A stretch of 6,178 nt of DNA from Nitrospirota bacterium (GTDB taxonomy: Bacteria > Nitrospirota > 9FT-COMBO-42-15 > HDB-SIOI813). The DNA is taken from contig JACRGZ010000067.1 of assembly GCA_016234155.1 (NCBI GenBank), positions 1-6,178 of the forward strand, given 5' to 3'. Below, piece by piece: positions 1 to 4,679 of this stretch; the first letter of the stretch is position 1; every line of letters starts with the position of its first letter. Both the position numbers and the translations under genes were made by a program. The notes beneath the pieces were generated by a model. The model had not been told where the DNA came from and did no database searches. It saw only the letters and a program-made list of their open reading frames with translations.

Positions 1-40
1 AACACTAAACAAAAAATGAAAAATGTTTAAGTGTTTTTTT
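1..40 (+). terminator. possible AT-rich hairpin terminator at the window edge
   Basis: AACACTAAACA (1-11) pairs with TGTTTAAGTGTT (24-35) with one bulged base, around an A-rich loop. On the plus strand a T run extends to position 40. This is the layout of an intrinsic terminator for a plus-strand gene lying left of the window. The stem is almost all A-T and so would be weak, and the partner gene is not visible. Confidence 0.22.
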
Positions 41-128
41 GTGTCTCTTTTAGTTCTTTGAGGCAAATTTTCATTATTCATTTCTTGTTATATGTTTTTT
101 ATTTTCTTGAGGATCAAAAATAACACCT
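1..128. other. AT-rich tract without a supportable gene
   Basis: This stretch has about 22% G+C over its first 120 bases, far below the flanking genes. On the minus strand a frame opens with ATG at 81 and runs to the window edge without a stop (it begins MNNENLPQRTKR). A second short frame starts with ATG at 74 (it begins MKICLKELKETQ) and stops after 15 codons. Both faintly recall pieces of small four-helix-bundle (S23-type) proteins, but they overlap in different frames, so at most one could be real. Neither has a good ribosome binding site. I treat the tract as intergenic or decayed sequence. Confidence 0.5.
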
Positions 129-200
129 GCTGAGTAGTTACGATTAGTTAACTGGTAGATTAGGAGTAATTTACCTACTCAACTAATCAACCAATCAACT
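129..200. repeat. palindromic intergenic repeat downstream of gatC
   Basis: An imperfect hairpin spans 142-188. GATTAGTT (142-149) pairs with AACTAATC (181-188). Inside it, GGTAGATTA (154-162) pairs with TAATTTACC (167-175) with one G-T wobble, around the loop GGAG. Outside the hairpin, GAGTAG (132-137) also matches CTACTC (175-180), giving an alternative pairing. The right edge, 181-200, is a degenerate 8-base tandem (AACTAATC, AACCAATC, AACT). The element touches the gatC stop codon. No T run follows on the minus strand, so it is not a standard terminator. I infer a dispersed repeat; copy number cannot be judged from one window. Confidence 0.5.
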
Positions 201-488
201 TTATTCAATTACCTTCGGCACCCTGAAAAACTCCTCTGTCCTGTCCGGTGCATTACCGAGGACCTTTTCCCTGTCAATTGATTTTTTTACCTCATCGTCC
301 CGGAGCACATTCTTTACCCGCAAGACATGTGAAGTTGGTTCAACATCAGTTGTATCAAGTTCATTTAATTTGTCAACGTAGGTCAATATATTACTCAATT
401 GAAGGGTGAAGGTCTCTATCTCATCTTCCTTCAGGGCAAGCCTTGCCAATTTAGCTACATGTTCTACTTCTTTTCTTGTTATCTTCAT
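201..488 (-). CDS. gatC: Asp-tRNA(Asn)/Glu-tRNA(Gln) amidotransferase subunit GatC
   Basis: Small subunit of the cytoplasmic GatCAB complex, which converts misacylated Glu-tRNA(Gln) and Asp-tRNA(Asn) to Gln-tRNA(Gln) and Asn-tRNA(Asn). GatC carries no catalytic site; in known structures it wraps across the GatA-GatB interface. The 95-residue product has the family's usual length and landmarks: the N-terminal helix with VEHVAKLARL (8-17), the central KLNELDTTDVEPTSHVL segment, the LRDDEV block, and a C-terminus ending in APDR...FFRVPKVIE. The start at 488 is chosen because MKIT plus this helix is where family members begin. No SD stands directly before it. The frame stays open upstream to an ATG at 563, which would add 25 residues, 18 of them encoded by the 507-560 palindromic element. 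gatA, a frequent neighbour, does not follow within the remaining 200 bases. The identity is secure; the start is not. Confidence 0.93.
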   Translation of the reverse strand: MKITRKEVEHVAKLARLALKEDEIETFTLQLSNILTYVDKLNELDTTDVEPTSHVLRVKNVLRDDEVKKSIDREKVLGNAPDRTEEFFRVPKVIE

Positions 489-506
489 CTGGAAATACGA
501 AGCTTC

Positions 507-560
507 TGGAGTGCAAAATCTCCAGATTTTGCATGCAACGACTGGAGTCGTTGCACTCCA
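507..560. repeat. 54-bp cloverleaf-like palindromic element between helicase gene and gatC
   Basis: Two perfect 22-nt palindromes abut: 512-533 (arms TGCAAAATCT / AGATTTTGCA, centre CC) and 534-555 (arms TGCAACGACT / AGTCGTTGCA, centre GG). They are enclosed by a 5-bp outer stem, TGGAG (507-511) with CTCCA (556-560). The fold is a three-way junction with two hairpin arms. The two apices, CTCCAG (520-525) and CTGGAG (542-547), are complementary to each other. The element also divides into three 18-nt blocks, the first and third both running TGGAG-8 nt-CTCCA, so two small hairpins are an alternative fold. It has no TAA, TAG or TGA in any of six frames and is 18 codons long; in the gatC frame it reads WSATTP-VVACKI-WRFCTP. 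I infer a mobile, REP-like or RPE-like repeat. From memory, similar TGGAGTGC-ended palindromes recur in some bacterial genomes. Confidence 0.85.
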
Positions 561-578
561 CATTTACTCAATTTTCAT

Positions 579-586
579 CCTCCTTT
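579..586 (-). promoter_or_regulatory. strong Shine-Dalgarno sequence stranded upstream of gatC
   Basis: AAAGGAGG on the minus strand is the best ribosome binding site in the helicase-gatC gap, yet it is badly placed. It directly abuts an ATG at 578 that opens a four-codon frame (MKIE, stop). It lies 15 nt before the ATG at 563, which is in frame with gatC, and 90 nt before the homology-supported gatC start at 488, with the 54-bp palindromic element in between. The 563 ATG is the only gatC-frame start it could plausibly serve, at a long spacing. Confidence 0.6.
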
Positions 587-608
587 GTGAGCCCTGGCTC
601 ATGGCGGT

Positions 609-2654
609 TTATCTGAAGATGCGACCCCCACTAAATTTATTATTATACATATCCGGGATATCAATTTCTATCTTTACTTTTGAACCCTTTTTAACCTCTC
701 TCAGGAATCTCGATTCCGTTCTGTCTAATGATTGCCCGAAGATATTTCTTTTAGCTACGCTTGTCAGATGCAGGCGTTCCTTTGCCCGTGTCATCCCTAC
801 ATAGCATAACCTCCGTTCCTCCTCTATGTCGTCTATACTGCCTAAAGCCCCTGCGTGGGGGAGCATCCCCTCTTCAAGTCCTGTAATAAAGACAACGGGA
901 AATTCAAGACCCTTGGCGCTGTGGAGGGTCATCAGTGATACCCTGTCAGGATTATTTGCGATTTGCGATTTGCGATTTGCGATCTCATCCATATCGCTCA
1001 ACAGACTTGCCTCATCTAAGAAGCCGGCAATCCCCGTCCCCGGCATCCTCTCCTCATATCTCTTGACAGCGGCAAGCAGCTCCATGACATTCTCTATCCG
1101 CTCCTCTGCGTTCTCGTCTTTCTTTAAGGCATCAGGATATCCTGTCATTTCAAATAAACGGCTTACAAATCCGGAAGGGGTCAGCTCTTTAATCGCCGCC
1201 TTTAACTTTTCTATTATAGCAGTAAAACCTCCAAGGCGGGGGTTGTCCGCTGATAGCTTTAATACCCCCTCGTATAACGGCACACTGTGAATACCCGCAT
1301 ATTCTTCTACCCGGTTCATCGTCACCGCCCCAATACCTCTGTGAGGGACATTTATTATCCTGCGGAGGCTTGTATCGTCTTCAGGCCGCAGAGAGACCTT
1401 GATGTAGGCAAGTATGTCTTTAATCTCTTTCCTTTCGTAAAACCTGAGTCCTCCAACAATAACATACGGCAACCCTGACTCTATCAGGACCTCTTCAATC
1501 ACCCTTGACTGGGCATTTGTCCTGTAGAGGACGGCAAAATCGCCCGGCCTCCCCCCGTTTTTTATCATGGATCTTATACAGCGCGTTATATAATCTGCCT
1601 CATCCCTCTCATCACCTGCCCTGTGATAGACTACAGGCTCTCCTGCAGGGTTCTCCGTCCATAGTCTCTTCAGCCTCCGTCCTATATTTTTTTCTATTAC
1701 TGTGCCGGCTGCGTCAAGGATGGAACATGTAGAGCGATAGTTCTGCTCAAGCCTGATTATTGTTGCCGATGGAAAGTCTGTCTCAAAACTGAGGATATTC
1801 TGTAATTCCGCCCCCCTGAAGCGATAAATACTCTGATCATCATCGCCGACGACACAGAGATTTTGATGTTTATCCGACAGGAGCATGATCAATCTGTACT
1901 GGGCAGGGTTTGTATCCTGGTATTCATCCACTAATATATATCTGAATCTGTCCCGGTATCTGTGTAAGATATCCGGATTCTTTTCAAAAAGTTCCGCACA
2001 TTTCATTATAAGGTCATCGAAATCCATCGCATTAGAGTTGACTAATTTATCCTGATACAACCGGTATGCCGTCAACACCCTGGCATCCATCCCGAACTCT
2101 TTTGCTGTCTTTGAAAATTTATCCGGCGTTATCAGCCTGTTTTTGAGGTAAGAGATCCTCCGGGCGATCGAATTTGCCGGGTACAGCTCTTCATTTATAT
2201 TGAGCTCCTTTACACATTCTTTAACCAATCCGGACTGGTCTGACTTATCATATATGGAAAAATCGTTCCGGTATCCTATAGCCTGACTATGTCTCCGTAG
2301 CAGGCGGAGACAGATAGAGTGGAATGTTCCGATCCATAAGCCGTTCATATTACCTCTTACTTGGCCCCCCCCACCCATACCCTCCCCCCCTGATTTGGTG
2401 TCGGGGGAGGGGTAGGGTGGGGGTGATTTCCGCACTCTCGAAATCCGCTCCTTCATCTCTTCAGCGGCCTTGTTGGTAAATGTAACCGCGAGTATATTAT
2501 CAGGAGAAATTCCTTTGTTGTAAATTAAATAGGCGATACGATAAATAATAACCCTGGTCTTGCCGCTGCCTGCGCCGGCAAGGACGAGGAGCGGCCCTTC
2601 TGTATGTTCAACCGCCTTGCGCTGTGGCGGATTAAGATTTTCAAGAAGATCCAT
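609..2654 (-). CDS. pcrA: UvrD/PcrA-type 3'-5' DNA helicase (superfamily 1A)
   Basis: ATP-driven single-strand DNA translocase and 3'-5' helicase of the UvrD/PcrA/Rep group, acting in excision repair and in clearing proteins and stalled structures from DNA. All SF1A motifs are visible in the 681 residues: the Q-motif region LNPPQRKAV (7-15), Walker A AGAGSGKT (26-33), TFTNKAAEEM (58-67), GTFHS (109-113), Walker B DEYQD (243-247), GDDDQSIYRFRGA (270-282), LEQNYRS (302-308), motif V LMTLHSAKGLEF (574-585) and motif VI YVGMTRAKERL (618-628). The start at 2654 has AGGAG at 2661-2665, 6 nt away. Three things are odd. Residues about 75-104 form a Pro/Gly-rich insertion, some 24 residues longer than the usual loop, encoded by an inverted repeat. 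Residues 558-567 come from a 7-bp tandem repeat. The protein also ends soon after FGQSLDRTESRFLREV, so it lacks most of the C-terminal tail of full-length PcrA/UvrD. PcrA versus UvrD naming is not decided by the sequence. Confidence 0.95.
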   Translation of the reverse strand: MDLLENLNPPQRKAVEHTEGPLLVLAGAGSGKTRVIIYRIAYLIYNKGISPDNILAVTFTNKAAEEMKERISRVRKSPPPYPSPDTKSGGEGMGGGGQVRGNMNGLWIGTFHSICLRLLRRHSQAIGYRNDFSIYDKSDQSGLVKECVKELNINEELYPANSIARRISYLKNRLITPDKFSKTAKEFGMDARVLTAYRLYQDKLVNSNAMDFDDLIMKCAELFEKNPDILHRYRDRFRYILVDEYQDTNPAQYRLIMLLSDKHQNLCVVGDDDQSIYRFRGAELQNILSFETDFPSATIIRLEQNYRSTCSILDAAGTVIEKNIGRRLKRLWTENPAGEPVVYHRAGDERDEADYITRCIRSMIKNGGRPGDFAVLYRTNAQSRVIEEVLIESGLPYVIVGGLRFYERKEIKDILAYIKVSLRPEDDTSLRRIINVPHRGIGAVTMNRVEEYAGIHSVPLYEGVLKLSADNPRLGGFTAIIEKLKAAIKELTPSGFVSRLFEMTGYPDALKKDENAEERIENVMELLAAVKRYEERMPGTGIAGFLDEASLLSDMDEIANRKSQIANNPDRVSLMTLHSAKGLEFPVVFITGLEEGMLPHAGALGSIDDIEEERRLCYVGMTRAKERLHLTSVAKRNIFGQSLDRTESRFLREVKKGSKVKIEIDIPDMYNNKFSGGRIFR
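954..981. repeat. four tandem copies of a 7-bp unit inside the helicase gene
   Basis: ATTTGCG is repeated exactly four times on the plus strand (CGCAAAT in the coding sense). It encodes residues 558-567 (IANRKSQIAN) just before helicase motif V. At this place relatives usually carry a short acidic linker, so the tract looks like an insertion into a tolerant loop. The unit is not a multiple of three, so gain or loss of one copy would shift the frame and remove motifs V and VI. Confidence 0.85.
2365..2423. repeat. G/C-run inverted repeat inserted in frame in the helicase gene
   Basis: Two 21-nt arms, 2368-2388 (runs of C broken by A, ATA and T) and 2403-2423 (runs of G broken by A, TA and T), are complementary at 18 of 21 positions around a 14-nt loop. 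The C run extends left to 2365. In the coding sense the tract gives residues about 78-97 (PPPYPSPDTKSGGEGMGGGG). Each strand holds four G-runs with loops of 1-3 bases, a textbook G-quadruplex pattern. I infer a dispersed palindromic repeat that landed in the loop between TFTNKAAEEM and GTFHS. It has kept the frame open and touches no catalytic motif. Confidence 0.8.
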
Positions 2655-2660
2655 GCATCT

Positions 2661-2665
2661 CTCCT
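2661..2665 (-). promoter_or_regulatory. ribosome binding site of the helicase gene
   Basis: AGGAG on the minus strand, 6 nt before the ATG at 2654, supports that start. It lies 14 nt past the end of the double-hairpin repeat at 2680-2741. Confidence 0.75.
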
Positions 2666-2679
2666 GCTAAATGCTTAAA

Positions 2680-2741
2680 GGACAGACCTGAAGGTCTGTC
2701 CCTACTGCTACCTTATAGCCGACTATAAAGGTCGGCGCTAC
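2680..2741. repeat. double-hairpin repeat between glmS and the helicase gene
   Basis: The first hairpin is a perfect 9-bp stem, GGACAGACC (2680-2688) with GGTCTGTCC (2693-2701), and a 4-nt loop. The second has GCCGAC (2718-2723) with GTCGGC (2731-2736), or, with a 2-nt bulge, TAGC+CGAC (2716-2723) with GTCG (2731-2734) and GCTA (2737-2740). In the minus sense both units begin alike (TAGCGCCGACC and TAGGGACAGACC), so they look like diverged copies of one hairpin. The element starts 7 nt after the glmS stop. The last stem is followed on the minus strand by only a short TTT, so a termination role is weak. I infer a dispersed intergenic repeat. Confidence 0.75.
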
Positions 2742-2748
2742 ATGCCAC

Positions 2749-4578
2749 CTATTCCACTGTTACGCTCTTTGCCAAATTCCTCGGCTGGTCAACGTCACAG
2801 CCTCTGATGATTGCTATATGGTATGCAAACAGTTGAAGGGGTATGGCAAGCAGCACAGGGGTAAGTAATGGATCGAACTCAGGCAGATAGAATACATGGT
2901 CAACCCTGCCTGCAATATCCTGATCCCCTTCGGTTGCAAGGGCGATAACCTTGCCGCTCCTTGCCTTGACCTCCATTATATTGCTCAGCACCTTGTCATA
3001 TACACTATTTTTTGTAATAAGTACCACTGACGGCATCTGGTCGTCAATAAGCGCTATCGGCCCATGCTTCATCTCCCCGGCAGGATAACCCTCTGCATGT
3101 ATATAAGATATCTCCTTCAGCTTGAGCGCCCCTTCCAGGGCTATTGGATAGTTCGGCCCCCTGCCAAGGTATAAGAAATCTTTATAATGAGAGTATAACC
3201 TGGCCATCTCTTCAATCTTCTCATTCTTTTCCAGCACCTTTTCAATCAAATGCGGGAGTTGTGACAGCACCTCTAAGTGCCTTTTGCCGGCTCCCTGAGA
3301 TACCACACCTTTTACCCTGCCAAGATATATTGCCAGGAGATATAATGCGACAAGCTGTGAGGTAAATGTCTTTGTGGCGGCGACGCCTATCTCCGGTCCT
3401 GCATGTGTATATATGACCCCGTCTGATTCCCTCGCAGCCGTGCTTCCGACTACATTGCAGATGGAAAAGGCCTTCCCCTTTTTCCTCTTTGCCTCCCTTA
3501 TTGCGGCAAGGGTATCTGCTGTCTCTCCTGACTGGGTAATGGCGATAAGGAGTGACCCTTCATCAATAATCGGGTCTCTGTATCTGAATTCAGACGCCAC
3601 ATCTACCTCAACAGGTATCCTTGCCATCTCCTCTATCATGAACTTCCCTGCAAGGGCGGCATGCCATGATGTGCCGCAGGCCACAATGAATATATTCTTA
3701 AGGCCCTTTATATCATCCGCAGAGAGCCCTATCTCGTCTAAGTATACATTTCCTGTATCGTGGGAAAGCCTCCCACGGATTGTATCCATAATAGCCCTCG
3801 GCTGCTCATATATCTCTTTCAGCATAAAGTGCCTGTATCCCCCTTTTTCCGCCATTACAGGGTTCCATATTACCTTAGACAGCTCCTTTTCAATGGGGCT
3901 GCCCTCGATGTCCATAATCCGTATACCCTCAGGTGTAAGGGTGATGATCTCTTTATCATCTAAGAAAACCACGTCTCTTGTGTAGTTAAGTATTGCAGGT
4001 ATATCGGATGCGAGAAATGCGCCACCCTGACATAATCCTGCAACTAAGGGACAACCGTTTCTTGCGCCAACAAGGATCTCAGGCTCCTCCTGTCTTAATA
4101 CCGCAATCGCGTAGGCCCCCTTCACTTCTTTCAGCGCCTCCTGCACTGCCTCAACCAGTGAAAGTCCCCTCTTTACCTGACGGTCAATAAGGTGCGCAAT
4201 GACCTCTGTGTCTGTCTCTGATGCAAAGCGCCGCCCCTCTGAGGCAAGCTCTTTCTTCAACTGCGAGTAGTTTTCTATGATCCCATTATGAACCACTACT
4301 ATGTTGTCAACCCTGTGGGGGTGGGCATTCTCTTCTGAAGGGCGTCCATGTGTAGCCCACCTGGTATGCCCGATCCCGATAGTACTGAACGACTTTTCAC
4401 CGGAGAGCGCCATCTCAAGGTTCTTCAGCTTCCCCACACATCTCCTGACCTCTATCTTGTTATCCTGGATAAAGGCAACCCCGGCAGAGTCATAACCCCT
4501 GTATTCAAGCCTCTTTAAGCCGTCAATCAATATGGGGACTACATTTTGATTACCGATGTAACCGATTATGCCGCACAT
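2749..4578 (-). CDS. glmS: Glutamine--fructose-6-phosphate aminotransferase (isomerizing)
   Basis: Cytoplasmic enzyme that uses glutamine to turn fructose-6-phosphate into glucosamine-6-phosphate, the committed step to UDP-GlcNAc. The 609-residue length matches the E. coli enzyme. The N-terminal class II glutaminase domain (about 1-240) starts MCGIIGYIG, with Cys2 as the expected nucleophile. It also shows LEYRGYDSAG (24-33), GHTRWATHG (70-78), HNGI (97-100) and TDTE (122-125). Two sugar-isomerase (SIS) domains follow, with ACGTSWHAA (300-308), TQSGETADT (348-356), LGRGPNYPIALEGALKLKEI (471-490) and EGYPAGEMKHGPIAL (496-510). The C-terminus DQPRNLAKSVTVE carries the conserved Lys604. Glu489 and His505 align with known isomerase residues. 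GAGGAGG, 5 nt before the ATG, fixes the start. It lies downstream of glmU, as in the E. coli glmUS operon, but the gap is filled by a long hairpin. No key residue is missing. Confidence 0.98.
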   Translation of the reverse strand: MCGIIGYIGNQNVVPILIDGLKRLEYRGYDSAGVAFIQDNKIEVRRCVGKLKNLEMALSGEKSFSTIGIGHTRWATHGRPSEENAHPHRVDNIVVVHNGIIENYSQLKKELASEGRRFASETDTEVIAHLIDRQVKRGLSLVEAVQEALKEVKGAYAIAVLRQEEPEILVGARNGCPLVAGLCQGGAFLASDIPAILNYTRDVVFLDDKEIITLTPEGIRIMDIEGSPIEKELSKVIWNPVMAEKGGYRHFMLKEIYEQPRAIMDTIRGRLSHDTGNVYLDEIGLSADDIKGLKNIFIVACGTSWHAALAGKFMIEEMARIPVEVDVASEFRYRDPIIDEGSLLIAITQSGETADTLAAIREAKRKKGKAFSICNVVGSTAARESDGVIYTHAGPEIGVAATKTFTSQLVALYLLAIYLGRVKGVVSQGAGKRHLEVLSQLPHLIEKVLEKNEKIEEMARLYSHYKDFLYLGRGPNYPIALEGALKLKEISYIHAEGYPAGEMKHGPIALIDDQMPSVVLITKNSVYDKVLSNIMEVKARSGKVIALATEGDQDIAGRVDHVFYLPEFDPLLTPVLLAIPLQLFAYHIAIIRGCDVDQPRNLAKSVTVE

Positions 4579-4583
4579 ATTTG

Positions 4584-4590
4584 CCTCCTC
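4584..4590 (-). promoter_or_regulatory. ribosome binding site of glmS
   Basis: GAGGAGG on the minus strand lies 5 nt before the ATG at 4578, the strongest well-placed SD in the window. It begins 11 nt after the base of the 4602-4671 hairpin, so the hairpin does not cover it. Confidence 0.85.
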
Positions 4591-4601
4591 TACTGCTTTA
4601 T

Positions 4602-4671
4602 AGTGCGGAATTCGGAGTGCGGATTGCGGAATTCTTATTCATTCCGCACTCCACACTCCGCACTCCGCAAT
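4602..4671. repeat. long imperfect hairpin repeat in the glmU-glmS gap
   Basis: Two 31-nt arms, 4602-4632 and 4641-4671, are complementary at 26 of 31 positions around the 8-nt loop TCTTATTC. Each arm is built from the short words GCGGA, GAGTG and GGAAT repeated with variation. The hairpin begins 8 nt after the glmU stop and ends 11 nt before the glmS SD, filling almost the whole gap without touching either signal. No T run follows it on the minus strand, so it does not look like an intrinsic terminator. In a glmU-glmS transcript it could protect or set off the glmS part; that is inference. Confidence 0.8.
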
Positions 4672-4679
4672 TATACCAT

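Noticed and set aside
1..81. Partial protein gene on the minus strand beginning MNNENLPQRTKR
   Set aside because: Only 27 codons are visible, there is no good SD, the composition is very AT-rich, and the likeness to four-helix-bundle proteins stops after about 12 residues. It is kept as a note, not a gene.
507..560. A tRNA gene, because of the cloverleaf-like outline
   Set aside because: At 54 nt with two perfect arms and 2-nt centres it has no anticodon loop, no T-loop GTTC word and no 7-bp acceptor stem.
507..560. Intrinsic terminator between the helicase gene and gatC
   Set aside because: Neither strand has a T run after the structure, and termination here would cut off gatC, which has no promoter of its own that I can see.
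406..804. Plus-strand open frame spanning the gatC start, the 54-bp element and the helicase gene end
   Set aside because: Its openness comes from antisense conserved genes plus a palindromic element that is stop-free in all frames. No SD or protein family supports it.
954..981. Start of a CRISPR array
   Set aside because: The 7-bp units are directly adjacent with no spacers and lie inside a conserved coding sequence.
3374..3985. Long plus-strand open frame of about 200 codons opposite glmS
   Set aside because: It lies wholly antisense to well-conserved glmS codons, has no recognisable protein motifs and is explained as a shadow of that gene. The same applies to the other plus-strand frames opposite the helicase gene, glmS and glmU.
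4579..4679. A glmS ribozyme/riboswitch in the glmS leader
   Set aside because: The gap is filled by a simple two-arm repeat hairpin built from GCGGA/GAGTG words. The conserved ribozyme core is absent, and it is known mainly from Gram-positive bacteria.
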